A DNA stretch of 64,000 bases from Palsa-504 sp963808615 (GCA_963808615.1 CAWEGV010000012.1:1116001-1180000), one strand, 5' to 3'; positions 44,520-52,587 are shown, counted from the first letter of the stretch. Made by a program: numbers and translations. The notes: a model not told the origin generated them from the sequence alone.

Positions 44520-45184
44520 TGACCGCCGTCAGCGTCATCTCGCCCTCAGGCGGCAGCGACAAGACGGTCGAGCTGCCCGAGGAGATCTTCGCCGCCAAGG
44601 TGAACGTGCCGCTGATCCACCAGGTCGTGGTGGCCCAGCAGGCCGCGGCCAGGCAGGGCACGCACGCCGCGAAGACCCGCGGCCAGGTCCGCGGCGGCGG
44701 CAAGAAGCCGTACCGGCAAAAGGGCACCGGCCGGGCCAGGCAAGGCTCGCTGCGAGCTCCGCAGTATGCGGGCGGCGGGACCGCACACGGTCCGGTACCG
44801 CGCTCATACGCGCAGCGGACGCCCAAGAAGATGAAGGCGGCCGCGCTGCGCGGCGCGCTGTCCGACCGGCTCAGCCACGGCCGGATCGGAGTGGTCAGCG
44901 GCTTCGTGGACGGCGACGTGCCCAGGACCAAGGACGCGCTGGCCGTGCTGGTCAGCGCGGTCGGCGAACTGGGCAGGCCGGTGCTCGTGGTCGCGCACCG
45001 CGATGACGACATCACCTGGAAGTCGCTGCGGAACGTGCCGCGCGTGCGGGTGCTCACCGAGGACCAGCTCAACACCTATGACGTGCTGGCCAGTGACCAC
45101 GTGGTCTTCACCGAGCAGGCCCTGGCGGCGTTCGTGGCCCGGTCCTCCCGGTCCTCGGGGCCGGCTAAGGAGGCGGCCAAGTGA
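44519..45184 (+). CDS. rplD: 50S ribosomal protein L4
   Basis: A 221-aa L4 lining the exit tunnel. The tunnel-loop sequence TRGQVRGGGKKPYRQKGTGR and ARQGSLRAPQYAGGGTAHGP is conserved; no insertion or deletion at macrolide-resistance sites is apparent. Start coupled to rplC (TGATG) and stop coupled to rplW (GTGA). Confidence 0.97.
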   Translation: MTAVSVISPSGGSDKTVELPEEIFAAKVNVPLIHQVVVAQQAAARQGTHAAKTRGQVRGGGKKPYRQKGTGRARQGSLRAPQYAGGGTAHGPVPRSYAQRTPKKMKAAALRGALSDRLSHGRIGVVSGFVDGDVPRTKDALAVLVSAVGELGRPVLVVAHRDDDITWKSLRNVPRVRVLTEDQLNTYDVLASDHVVFTEQALAAFVARSSRSSGPAKEAAK

Positions 45185-45483
45185 GCCGGGACAACAACCC
45201 GAGGGACATCCTGCTGCGGCCGGTGGTCTCGGAGAAGAGCTACGGGCTGCTCGACGAGGGAAAGTACACCTTCGTCGTGGCCCCGGACGCCAACAAGACC
45301 CAGATCAGGCTGGCGGTGGAGGCCGTGTTCGGGGTCAAGGTGACCGGGGTCAACACCGTGAACCGCCCGGGCAAGCGCCGCCGCACCCGGTACGGCTGGG
45401 GCAAGCGGCCCGACACCAAGCGGGCGATCGTGACCCTCGCCGCGGGGGACAGGATCGACATATTCGGCGGCTCGGTCGGCTAA
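45181..45483 (+). CDS. rplW: 50S ribosomal protein L23
   Basis: A 100-aa L23, docking site for SRP and trigger factor at the exit tunnel. RDILLRPVVSEKSYGLLDEG and the C-terminal RKRR-type stretch NRPGKRRRTRYGWGKRPDTK. GTG start overlapping the rplD stop by 4 bp. Confidence 0.96.
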   Translation: MSRDNNPRDILLRPVVSEKSYGLLDEGKYTFVVAPDANKTQIRLAVEAVFGVKVTGVNTVNRPGKRRRTRYGWGKRPDTKRAIVTLAAGDRIDIFGGSVG

Positions 45484-45499
45484 GGGAGACTCGACGCAG

Positions 45500-46333
45500 A
45501 TGGCTATCCGTAAGTACAAGCCGACCACCCCGGGCCGGCGCGGCGCGAGCGGCTCTGATTTCGCCGAGGTCACCCGGAGCGAGCCGGAGAAGTCGCTGGT
45601 GCGCCCGCTGCATGCGCGGGGCGGCAGGAACGTGCACGGCCGCATCACCGTCAGGCACCAGGGCGGCGGTCACAAGCGGTCCTACCGCCTGATCGACTTC
45701 AGGCGCGCGGACAAGGACGGCGTGCCGGCCAAGGTCGCGCACGTCGAATACGACCCGAACCGGACCGCGCGGATCGCGCTGCTGCACTTCGCGGACGGCG
45801 AGAAGCGCTACATCATCTGCCCGCAGGGCCTGTCCGCCGGGGACAGCGTGGAGAGCGGTCCCGGTGCGGACATCAAGCCGGGCAACTCGCTGCCGCTGCG
45901 CAACATCCCGACGGGCACCGTGGTGCACGCCATCGAGCTGCGGCCCGGCGGCGGGGCGAAGATCGCCAGGTCGGCGGGTGCGGGAGTGCAGCTGCTGGCC
46001 AAGGAGGGCGGCTACGCCCAGCTGCGGATGCCGTCCGGCGAAATCCGCAGGGTCGACGCGACCTGCCGGGCCACCGTCGGTGAGGTGGGCAACGCCGAGC
46101 AGGGCAACGTCAAGCTCGGCAAGGCCGGCCGGAGCCGGTGGAAGGGGCGCCGTCCCTCGGTGCGCGGCGTGGCCATGAACCCCGTAGACCATCCGCTGGG
46201 CGGCGGTGAAGGCAAGAGCTCCGGCGGACGCCATCCGGTCAGCCCGTGGGGCCAGCCCGAAGGCCGGACCCGGCAGGCGAACAAGCCCAGTGACCGGCTG
46301 ATCAGCCGTCGCCGCGGCAGGAACAAGCGGTAG
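45500..46333 (+). CDS. rplB: 50S ribosomal protein L2
   Basis: A 277-aa L2, needed for subunit joining and peptidyl transfer. MAIRKYKPTTPGRRGASG, GGRNVHGRITVRHQGGGHKR and the conserved His-bearing loop MNPVDHPLGGGEGKSSGGRH are present. ATG start with AAGGGAGA upstream. Confidence 0.98.
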   Translation: MAIRKYKPTTPGRRGASGSDFAEVTRSEPEKSLVRPLHARGGRNVHGRITVRHQGGGHKRSYRLIDFRRADKDGVPAKVAHVEYDPNRTARIALLHFADGEKRYIICPQGLSAGDSVESGPGADIKPGNSLPLRNIPTGTVVHAIELRPGGGAKIARSAGAGVQLLAKEGGYAQLRMPSGEIRRVDATCRATVGEVGNAEQGNVKLGKAGRSRWKGRRPSVRGVAMNPVDHPLGGGEGKSSGGRHPVSPWGQPEGRTRQANKPSDRLISRRRGRNKR

Positions 46334-46345
46334 GAGCAGTACGCG

Positions 46346-46624
46346 ATGCCTCGTAGTCTTAAGAAGGGCCCCTTCGTGGACGACCACCTGATGAAGAAGG
46401 TGGACCTGCAGAACGAGAAGGGCACCAAGACCGTCATCAGGACCTGGTCCAGGCGTTCCATGATCGTGCCCGCCATGCTCGGGCACACGATCGCCGTGCA
46501 CGACGGCAGGAAGCACATCCCGGTGTTCGTCACCGAGTCGATGGTGGGCCACAAGCTCGGCGAGTTCGCTCCCACGCGGACTTTCCGCTCTCACGTCAAG
46601 GACGACCGGCGCAGCCGCCGCTAG
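46346..46624 (+). CDS. rpsS: 30S ribosomal protein S19
   Basis: A 92-aa S19 of the small-subunit head. MPRSLKKGPFVDDHLMKKV, RRSMIVPAMLGHTIAVHDGR and HKLGEFAPTRTFRSH are conserved. ATG with AGGAGCAG upstream. Confidence 0.97.
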   Translation: MPRSLKKGPFVDDHLMKKVDLQNEKGTKTVIRTWSRRSMIVPAMLGHTIAVHDGRKHIPVFVTESMVGHKLGEFAPTRTFRSHVKDDRRSRR

Positions 46625-46632
46625 CAGGAGGA

Positions 46633-46989
46633 ATGATGGAAGCCAGGGCCACGGCGCGGTACGTCCGCGTCACGCCGCGGAAGGCCCGCCGGGTGGTGGA
46701 CCTGATCCGCGGGCTGCCCGCTGACCAGGCACAGGCCGTGCTGGCCTTCGCGCCGCAGTCGGCCAGCGATCCGGTGGGCAAGGTGCTCGCCAGCGCACTC
46801 GCCAACGCGGACGCGCGCGGCGGGCGCGGGGACCGGGGCATGATGTGGGTCCGGCGGGCCTGGGTCGACGAAGGCCCCACGGCCCCGCGCTTCCGGCCGC
46901 GCGCCCAGGGCCGCGGCTACCGGATCCTCAAGCGCACCAGCCACATCACAGTCATCGTCTCCGACGACTCCGAGGGAGGGACTCGCTAG
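46633..46989 (+). CDS. rplV: 50S ribosomal protein L22
   Basis: A 118-aa L22 lining the exit tunnel; MEARATARYVRVTPRKARRV and the beta-hairpin region APRFRPRAQGRGYRILKRTS are intact. Two adjacent ATG codons could start it; AGGAGG upstream fits either. The stop TAG shares its G with the rpsC GTG. Confidence 0.96.
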   Translation: MMEARATARYVRVTPRKARRVVDLIRGLPADQAQAVLAFAPQSASDPVGKVLASALANADARGGRGDRGMMWVRRAWVDEGPTAPRFRPRAQGRGYRILKRTSHITVIVSDDSEGGTR

Positions 46990-47735
46990 TGGGACAGAAG
47001 GTGAACCCGCACGGGTTCCGGCTGGGCATCACCACCGACTTCAAGAGCCGGTGGTATGCCGACAAGCTGTACAAGGAGTACGTCGCCGAGGACGTGGCGA
47101 TCCGGCGGATGCTGCAGCGCGGCATGGAGCGGGCCGGCATCTCCAAGGTGGAGATCGAGCGGACCAGGGACCGGGTCCGGGTGGACATCCACACCGCCCG
47201 GCCGGGCATCGTGATTGGCCGCCGCGGCGCGGAAGCCGACCGCATCCGCGGTGACCTGGAGAAGCTGACCGGCAAGCAGATCCAGCTCAACATCCTCGAG
47301 GTCAAGAACCCGGAGACCGACGCGCAGCTGGTGGCCCAGGGAGTCGCCGAGCAGCTGTCCAGCCGGGTGTCGTTCCGGCGGGCCATGCGCAAGGCGATCC
47401 AGAGCGCCATGAAGGGCGGGGCCAAGGGGATCAGGGTCCAGTGCTCCGGGCGCTTGGGCGGAGCCGAAATGTCCCGCAGCGAGTTCTACCGCGAGGGCCG
47501 GGTGCCGCTGCACACGCTGCGCGCGGACATCGATTACGGCTTCTACGAGGCCCGCACCACCTTCGGCCGGATCGGCGTGAAGGTGTGGATCTACCGGGGC
47601 GAGGCGCCGACCAGCCGGGCCGGCCGCGAGGCGCAGCAGGCCGCGTTGCGGGCCGCAGCCCAGCAGCGGACCCAGCGCCCGCGCGAGCCGCAGCGGCGTC
47701 GTCGCGGAGCCGAGACCGCGGGCGAGGAGGGCTGA
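46989..47735 (+). CDS. rpsC: 30S ribosomal protein S3
   Basis: A 248-aa S3 at the mRNA entry channel. Start GQKVNPHGFRLGITTDFKSR, KH domain PGIVIGRRGAEADRIRGDLE, C-terminal domain GAEMSRSEFYREGRVPLHTL. The last 40 residues are Ala/Arg/Gln-rich, typical of actinobacteria. The GTG start overlaps rplV by one base. Confidence 0.97.
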   Translation: MGQKVNPHGFRLGITTDFKSRWYADKLYKEYVAEDVAIRRMLQRGMERAGISKVEIERTRDRVRVDIHTARPGIVIGRRGAEADRIRGDLEKLTGKQIQLNILEVKNPETDAQLVAQGVAEQLSSRVSFRRAMRKAIQSAMKGGAKGIRVQCSGRLGGAEMSRSEFYREGRVPLHTLRADIDYGFYEARTTFGRIGVKVWIYRGEAPTSRAGREAQQAALRAAAQQRTQRPREPQRRRRGAETAGEEG

Positions 47736-47738
47736 GGC

Positions 47739-48158
47739 ATGCTCATTCCGCGCAGGGTCAAGCACCGCAAGCAGCACCGGCCGCGCCGGACGGGCAACGC
47801 GACCGGCGGGACCCGCGTCAACTTCGGCGAATACGGCATCCAGGCCCTGGAGCACGCCTACGTGACCAACCGGCAGATCGAGGCCGCCCGTATCGCCATG
47901 ACCCGGCACATCCGCCGCGGCGGGAAGGTGTGGATCAACATCTACCCGGACCGGCCGCTGACCAAGAAGCCGGCTGAGACGCGCATGGGGTCGGGCAAGG
48001 GTTCACCGGAATGGTGGATCGCCAACGTCAAGCCGGGCCGGGTCATGTTCGAGCTGTCCGGCGTGTCGGAGCAGGTGGCCAGGGAGGCCCTGCGCCGCGC
48101 GATCCACAAGCTCCCCATGAAGGCCCGGATCGTCAAGCGGGAGGCCGGTGAGGGCTGA
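47739..48158 (+). CDS. rplP: 50S ribosomal protein L16
   Basis: A 139-aa L16 at the A site of the large subunit. MLIPRRVKHRKQHRPRR, GGTRVNFGEYGIQALE and the ARIVKREAGEG C-terminus. Its last 31 coding bases (48127-48157) recur exactly at 48207-48237 inside the first downstream micro-ORF, and its CACAAGCTCCCCATG (48105-48119) recurs at 48170. The TGA shares its A with the ATG of micro-ORF 1 (TGATG). Confidence 0.97.
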   Translation: MLIPRRVKHRKQHRPRRTGNATGGTRVNFGEYGIQALEHAYVTNRQIEAARIAMTRHIRRGGKVWINIYPDRPLTKKPAETRMGSGKGSPEWWIANVKPGRVMFELSGVSEQVAREALRRAIHKLPMKARIVKREAGEG

Positions 48159-48238
48159 TGTCAGAGATGCACAAGCTCCCCATGCTCTGCCAGCTGACAT
48201 GGCCGGGGATCGTCAAGCGGGAGGCCGGTGAGGGCTGA
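48158..48238 (+). CDS. Micro-ORF 1, 26 aa, translationally coupled between rplP and rpmC
   Basis: Starts on the ATG of the TGATG that ends rplP and stops in an identical TGATG at 48236-48240. The product opens MSEMHKLPM, continues LCQLTWPG and ends IVKREAGEG; HKLPM and IVKREAGEG are also the C-terminal elements of L16. The upstream GGTGAGGGC, which encodes the last residues of L16, can serve as ribosome-binding site. The start codon lies in one arm of a 7-bp inverted repeat (ATGTCAG/CTGACAT). No known family. Whether it is translated is unproven, but every junction preserves coupling. Confidence 0.55.
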   Translation: MSEMHKLPMLCQLTWPGIVKREAGEG

Positions 48239-48317
48239 TGTCAGAGATGCACAAGCTCCCCATGCTCTGCCAGCTGACATGGCCGGGGATCGTCAGGCGT
48301 GAAGTGGGTGAGGGCTG
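48158..48317 (+). repeat. Two 80-bp tandem repeats inside the S10/spc operon
   Basis: Copy A 48158-48237 and copy B 48238-48317 match at 75 of 80 positions; all five differences fall in the last third. The first 53 bases are identical. The tail of each copy resembles the rplP 3' end, so the unit seems to have arisen by partial duplication of rplP plus a short insertion. The 80-bp period equals a 27-codon ORF minus the one-base overlap. Confidence 0.9.
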
Positions 48318-48318
48318 A
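48238..48318 (+). CDS. Micro-ORF 2, 26 aa, second tandem copy
   Basis: Second copy of the micro-ORF, coupled to micro-ORF 1 and to rpmC through the same TGATG overlaps. The product matches the first copy except for Lys-to-Arg and Ala-to-Val in the tail (IVRREVGEG). Three of the five base differences produce these two conservative changes and two are synonymous, which is suggestive but far too few for a selection test. The hairpin arm again includes the start codon (48238-48244 with 48274-48280). Confidence 0.55.
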   Translation: MSEMHKLPMLCQLTWPGIVRREVGEG

Positions 48319-48662
48319 TGGCGAGCGGCCTGACCGCGCAGCTGCGCGTGTCCACCGAGGAGGAACTGCACCACAAGCTGGCCGAGGCCAAGGCGGAGCT
48401 GTTCAACCTGCGCTTCCAGGGTGCCACCGGGCAGCTGGAAAGCCATGGCAGGCTGCGTGCGGTCCGCAAGGAGATCGCCCGTATCTACACGGTGATGCGC
48501 GAGCGGGAGCTCGGGATCATCACCCTGGTCGAGGACACCGGCGAGCCCGAGGTTCCCGAGCCCGAGACGCCGGCCGCACAGGCCGGACGGGACGCGGCCC
48601 CCGAAGATGCGGCCACTGAAGATGCCGCCACCGATGAAGCAGCCGAGGAGGCGGACGAGTGA
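48318..48662 (+). CDS. rpmC: 50S ribosomal protein L29
   Basis: A 114-aa L29. The conserved core is EEELHHKLAEAKAELFNLRF and GRLRAVRKEIARIYTVMRER. About 45 extra acidic, Ala-rich residues (EDTGEPEVPEPETPAAQ and following) extend the C-terminus well beyond the usual 65-80 aa. The ATG lies in the TGATG ending micro-ORF 2; the stop overlaps rpsQ (GTGA). Confidence 0.95.
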   Translation: MASGLTAQLRVSTEEELHHKLAEAKAELFNLRFQGATGQLESHGRLRAVRKEIARIYTVMRERELGIITLVEDTGEPEVPEPETPAAQAGRDAAPEDAATEDAATDEAAEEADE

Positions 48663-48943
48663 GCGAGGACGCCACGGGCGGCACCCCGATGACCCGCGGG
48701 CACCGCAAGGGCAGAGAAGGCTACGTGGTCAGCGACAAGATGGACAAGACCGTCGTGGTCGTGGTCGAGGATCACGTCAAGCACCCCAAGTACGGCAAGG
48801 TCTTGCGCCGTACCAAGAAGTACAAGGCGCACGACGCCGCCAACGCCTGTGGCATCGGCGACCGCGTGCTGCTGATGGAGACCCGGCCGCTGTCGGCGAC
48901 CAAGCGCTGGCGGGTGGCCGAGATCCTGGAGAAGGCCAAGTAA
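48659..48943 (+). CDS. rpsQ: 30S ribosomal protein S17
   Basis: A 94-aa S17, primary 16S binder. RKGREGYVVSDKMDKTVVVV and CGIGDRVLLMETRPLSATKR with RWRVAEILEKAK at the end. A GTG start overlaps rpmC by 4 bp and gives a short N-terminal extension, usual for actinomycetes. Confidence 0.96.
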   Translation: MSEDATGGTPMTRGHRKGREGYVVSDKMDKTVVVVVEDHVKHPKYGKVLRRTKKYKAHDAANACGIGDRVLLMETRPLSATKRWRVAEILEKAK

Positions 48944-48992
48944 TAGGAGACCGCCTGGCTCCGATGCCCGGCGAAAGATAGCAGGAGTTGAC

Positions 48993-49361
48993 GTGATCCA
49001 GCAGGAGTCGCGGCTTAAGGTCGCCGACAACACGGGTGCCAAGGAGATCCTGTGCATCCGCGTGCTCGGCGGCAGCGGCCGGCGATACGCGGGCATCGGT
49101 GACGTCATCGTGGCCACGGTGAAGGACGCCCTTCCCGGCGCCGGCGTGAAGAAGGGTGACGTGGTCAAGGCGGTCGTGGTGCGCACCCGCAAGGAGCGGC
49201 GCCGAGGCGACGGCTCCTACATCCGGTTCGACGAGAACGCGGCGGTGCTGATCAGGGACGGCGGAGACCCGCGCGGTACCCGCATCTTCGGCCCGGTCGG
49301 CCGTGAGCTGCGGGAGAAGCGGTTCATGCGGATCATCTCGCTGGCTCCGGAGGTGCTCTAG
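48993..49361 (+). CDS. rplN: 50S ribosomal protein L14
   Basis: A 122-aa L14 at the subunit interface. MIQQESRLKVADNTGAKEIL and the RKERRRGDGSYIRFDENAAV signature. GTG start with GCAGGAG upstream. The rplX ATG follows its stop immediately. Confidence 0.97.
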   Translation: MIQQESRLKVADNTGAKEILCIRVLGGSGRRYAGIGDVIVATVKDALPGAGVKKGDVVKAVVVRTRKERRRGDGSYIRFDENAAVLIRDGGDPRGTRIFGPVGRELREKRFMRIISLAPEVL

Positions 49362-49682
49362 ATGAAGATCAAGAAGGGCGACCAAGTGGTGGTGGTGGCG
49401 GGCCGCGACCGCGGCCGCACCGGCCTGGTGATCGCGGCCTACCCCGAGCGGGGCAAGGTACTCGTCCAGGGCGTCAACGTGGTCAAGAAGAACAAGAAGG
49501 TCAACTACCAGGGTCAGCGCGGTGCCAAGGAAGGCGGCATCACGCACGAGGAAGCGCCGATCGACGTGAGCAACGTCCAGCTGGCCGATCCGGACAGCAA
49601 GCACCCCGTCCGGGTCGGCTACCGGTTCGACGATGACGGCCGCAAGGTCCGCGTCGCCCGGCCGAGCGGGAAGGACATCTGA
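49362..49682 (+). CDS. rplX: 50S ribosomal protein L24
   Basis: A 106-aa L24, early assembly protein. KIKKGDQVVVVAGRDRGRTG (KOW motif) and GGITHEEAPIDVSNVQL. Starts directly after rplN without a spacer and ends in TGATG with rplE. Confidence 0.97.
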   Translation: MKIKKGDQVVVVAGRDRGRTGLVIAAYPERGKVLVQGVNVVKKNKKVNYQGQRGAKEGGITHEEAPIDVSNVQLADPDSKHPVRVGYRFDDDGRKVRVARPSGKDI

Positions 49683-50251
49683 TGGCGACCGAGGCGCCCG
49701 CCGTGCCGAGGCTCAAGGAGCGCTACCGGAGCGAGATCGCCCCGGCGCTCAAGGACGAATTCGGCTACGGCAACGTGATGCAGATTCCCGGGCTGACCAA
49801 GATCGTGGTGAACATGGGAGTGGGCGAGGCGGCCAGGGACGCCAAGCTGATCGAGGGAGCGGTCCGCGACCTGTCCACCATCACCGGGCAGAAGCCCGCG
49901 GTGGCCAGGGCGAAGAAGTCCGTGGCCCAGTTCAAGCTGCGCGAGGGCATGCCCATCGGCGCGCACGCCACGCTGCGCGGGGACCGGATGTGGGAATTCC
50001 TTGACCGCCTGCTGACCATCGCGCTGCCCCGGATCCGCGACTTCCGCGGCCTGTCCGACCGGCAGTTCGACGGCCAGGGGAACTACACGTTCGGTCTGAT
50101 CGAGCAGCTCATGTTCCACGAGATCGATCCGGACAAGGTGGACAGGCAGCGGGGGATGGATATCACCGTCGTCACCACCGCGACAAACGACACCGAAGGC
50201 CGCGCGCTGCTGCGCCGGCTCGGCTTTCCCTTCAGGGAGTCGGGGACATGA
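49682..50251 (+). CDS. rplE: 50S ribosomal protein L5
   Basis: A 189-aa L5, binds 5S rRNA. LKERYRSEIAPALKDEFGYG, IPGLTKIVVNMGVGEAARD, GQKPAVARAKKSVAQFKLRE and LPRIRDFRGLSDRQFDGQGN. The ATG shares a base with the rplX stop. Confidence 0.97.
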   Translation: MATEAPAVPRLKERYRSEIAPALKDEFGYGNVMQIPGLTKIVVNMGVGEAARDAKLIEGAVRDLSTITGQKPAVARAKKSVAQFKLREGMPIGAHATLRGDRMWEFLDRLLTIALPRIRDFRGLSDRQFDGQGNYTFGLIEQLMFHEIDPDKVDRQRGMDITVVTTATNDTEGRALLRRLGFPFRESGT

Positions 50252-50298
50252 GGCGGCCGGGGCACGACCGGTCAGCGGTGAAGAAGAGGATCTGAGAG

Positions 50299-50484
50299 AT
50301 GGCAAAAACAGCCCTGATCGCCAAGCAGAAGCGCGCGCCGAAGTTCAAGGTCCGCGGCTACACCAGGTGCACCCGGTGCGGGCGGCCGCGGGCCGTGTAC
50401 CGCAGGTTCAGCCTGTGCCGGATCTGCTTCCGCACCATGGCGCACCGCGGCGAGCTGCCTGGCATCACCAAGTCCAGCTGGTAG
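50299..50484 (+). CDS. rpsN: 30S ribosomal protein S14 type Z
   Basis: A 61-aa zinc-binding S14: YTRCTRCGRPRAVYRRFSLC and RICFRTMAH supply four Cys. The zinc-free 101-aa paralogue is not in this window. ATG with GAAGAAGAGGA upstream. Confidence 0.97.
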   Translation: MAKTALIAKQKRAPKFKVRGYTRCTRCGRPRAVYRRFSLCRICFRTMAHRGELPGITKSSW

Positions 50485-50532
50485 AACGAGCACACCGCAG
50501 GTCCGGCAGGAAACCACGGTGAGGAAGGCCTG

Positions 50533-50937
50533 ATGGCCATGACGATGACCGACCCGATCGCAGACATGCTGACGCGTCTGCGGAACGCGAACTCGGCGTA
50601 CCACGAAACGGTGGGCATGCCGTATTCCAAGATCAAGTCCCACATCGCGGAGATCCTCCAGCAGGAGGGCTACATCGCCGCCTGGCGGGTGGAAGATGCC
50701 GAAGTCGGCAGGAACCTCGTGATCACCCTGAAGTACGGGAACCAGCGCGAGCGCTCCATCGCCGGTATCAAGCGGGTATCCAAGCCCGGCCTGCGGGTCT
50801 ACGCGAAGAAGGACAACCTGCCCCGGGTCCTCGGCGGCCTCGGCGTGGCGATCATCTCGACCTCCGGCGGGCTGCTGACCGACAAGCAGGCCAAGAAGCG
50901 CGGCGTGGGCGGGGAAGTCCTCGCCTTCGTCTGGTAA
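50533..50937 (+). CDS. rpsH: 30S ribosomal protein S8
   Basis: A 134-aa S8. DPIADMLTRLRNANSAYHE, GMPYSKIKSHIAEILQQEG and the C-terminal ISTSGGLLTDKQAKKRGVGG. Three nearby ATGs (50533, 50539, 50545) could start it; the first follows GAGGAAGG and is used. S8 is the usual autoregulator of spc operons. Confidence 0.97.
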   Translation: MAMTMTDPIADMLTRLRNANSAYHETVGMPYSKIKSHIAEILQQEGYIAAWRVEDAEVGRNLVITLKYGNQRERSIAGIKRVSKPGLRVYAKKDNLPRVLGGLGVAIISTSGGLLTDKQAKKRGVGGEVLAFVW

Positions 50938-50950
50938 GGGAGGAGCTGCT

Positions 50951-51486
50951 ATGTCAAGGATCGGGCGGCTCCCGGTGACCATCCCCAGCGGGGTGCAGGT
51001 CACCATCGACGGGCGTGACGTCACCGTGCAAGGGCCCAAGGGGACGCTGAGCCACACCGTGGCCGAGCCCATTGACGTGGTGCGCGAGGACGGGGTCATC
51101 AGGGTCACCAGGCCGAACGACGAGGGACCCGTGCGCGCGCTGCACGGCCTGTCCCGCACGCTGATCGCCAACATGGTGACCGGCGTCACCGAGGGCTACC
51201 GCAAGACCCTGGAGATCGTCGGCGTCGGCTACCGGGTGCAGGCCAGGGGGGGGACCTGGAGTTCTCGCTCGGGTTCAGCCACCCGGTGACCGTTTCCCCG
51301 CCGGAGGGCATCGCGTTCCGGGTCGAGGCGCCAACCAGGTTCGTCGTGGAGGGGATCGACAAGCAGAAGGTCGGCGAGATAGCCGCGCAGATCCGCAAGC
51401 TCCGCAAGCCGGACCCGTATAAGGGCAAGGGCGTGCGGTATCAGGGCGAGCAGATCCGCCGCAAGGTCGGGAAGGCTGGGAAGTAA
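50951..51486 (+). CDS. rplF: 50S ribosomal protein L6, interrupted by an apparent 1-bp deletion
   Basis: L6 coding runs in frame from ATG 50951 (MSRIGRLPVTIPSGVQVTID) to VGYRVQARGG, then hits a run of eight G (51246-51253). Past it, reading continues one frame over as DLEFSLGFSHPVTVSPPEG and ends at 51486 with GKGVRYQGEQIRRKVGKAGK. One extra base in the run gives 178 aa, the normal length. As printed, the first frame stops at 51289. L6 is essential, so a homopolymer consensus error is by far the likeliest cause. Confidence 0.93.
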
Positions 51487-51489
51487 GTA

Positions 51490-51900
51490 ATGGCTGGCAC
51501 CAAGACCAGGTCGCACGCACGCGTCAGCGGGCGGGTGCGGTCTCGCACGCAGCTGACCACGGCCGGGCGCGTGCGCCGTCACCTGCGGGTACGCAAGAAG
51601 GTCACCGGCAGCGCGAGCAGGCCGCGGCTGGTCGTCAACCGGTCGGCCCGGCATATGTTCGCGCAGATCGTCGACAACAGCGTCGGCCGCACGCTGGCCG
51701 CCGCGTCCACCCTGGATTCCACGATCCGGGCGGCCGAGGGCGACAAGACGGCCAAGGCGCGCCGGGTCGGCGAGCTGCTCGCGCAGCGTGCCGCCCAGGC
51801 CGGCATCACCACGGTGGTGTTCGACCGTGGCGGCTACCGCTATCACGGCCGCATCGCGGCGCTCGCAGACGGCGCCAGGGAAGGCGGCCTGCGACTATGA
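51490..51900 (+). CDS. rplR: 50S ribosomal protein L18
   Basis: A 136-aa L18, 5S rRNA binder. RRHLRVRKKVTGSASRPRLV, NRSARHMFAQIVDN and FDRGGYRYHGRIAALADGAR. It starts 3 bp after the rplF stop. The N-terminus is about 15 residues longer and Arg-rich, common in actinobacteria. Confidence 0.96.
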   Translation: MAGTKTRSHARVSGRVRSRTQLTTAGRVRRHLRVRKKVTGSASRPRLVVNRSARHMFAQIVDNSVGRTLAAASTLDSTIRAAEGDKTAKARRVGELLAQRAAQAGITTVVFDRGGYRYHGRIAALADGAREGGLRL

Positions 51901-51967
51901 GCCCCACCCACCTCCCCACCCCCCCACTTTTTTATGAGCACAGCGATACAGAGATGAGGAAGGGCTA

Positions 51968-52567
51968 ATGCCAGGAGCTCCGCGGCGCGGCAGCGGCGGC
52001 GAGCGGCGCGACCGCCGTGAGGACCGGCGCGGCAACGCGGCCGATAAGCAAGCTGCCTACCTTGAGCACGTGGTCACCATCAACCGCGTGGCCAAGGTGG
52101 TCAAGGGCGGCCGCCGCTTCAGCTTCACCGCGCTGGTCGTGGTGGGCGACGGCAACGGGATGGTCGGCGTCGGATACGGCAAGGCCAAGGAGGTCCCCGC
52201 CGCCATCGCCAAGGGCGTCGAAGAAGCGAAGAAGCACTTCTTCCGGGTGCCGCGGATCGGCGGCACGATCCCGCACACGGTCCAGGGCGAGGCCGCGGCC
52301 GGGGTGGTGCTGCTGAAGCCGGCCAGCCCGGGTACCGGTGTCATCGCCGGCGGCCCGGTCCGCGCCGTGCTCGAGTGCGCGGGCATCAGCGACGTGCTGT
52401 CCCGTTCGCTCGGCTCGTCCAACCCGATCAACGTGGTGCACGCGACAGTGGCCGCGCTGAAGAGCCTGAACCGCCCCGAGGAGATCGCGGCCAAGCGCGG
52501 CCTGCCGATCGAGGACGTGGCGCCCGCGGCCATGCTGCGGGCGCGCGCGGCCGCAGCCGGGGCCTGA
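51968..52567 (+). CDS. rpsE: 30S ribosomal protein S5
   Basis: A 199-aa S5. HVVTINRVAKVVKGGRRFSF, VVVGDGNGMVGVGYGKAKEV and NPINVVHATVAALKSLNRPE. The spectinomycin-loop region looks ordinary. ATG with GAGGAAGGG upstream, after a C-rich 67-bp gap. The N-terminus has a short Arg/Asp-rich extension. Confidence 0.97.
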   Translation: MPGAPRRGSGGERRDRREDRRGNAADKQAAYLEHVVTINRVAKVVKGGRRFSFTALVVVGDGNGMVGVGYGKAKEVPAAIAKGVEEAKKHFFRVPRIGGTIPHTVQGEAAAGVVLLKPASPGTGVIAGGPVRAVLECAGISDVLSRSLGSSNPINVVHATVAALKSLNRPEEIAAKRGLPIEDVAPAAMLRARAAAAGA

Positions 52568-52587
52568 GGGATGAGGGGCAGGCACCG

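Noticed and set aside
48158..48317. 80-bp repeats as CRISPR or insertion element
   Set aside because: Units are contiguous with no spacers, there is no transposase, and the content derives largely from rplP. A small palindromic insertion with TGTCAG/CTGACA ends remains a possible origin of the extra segment.
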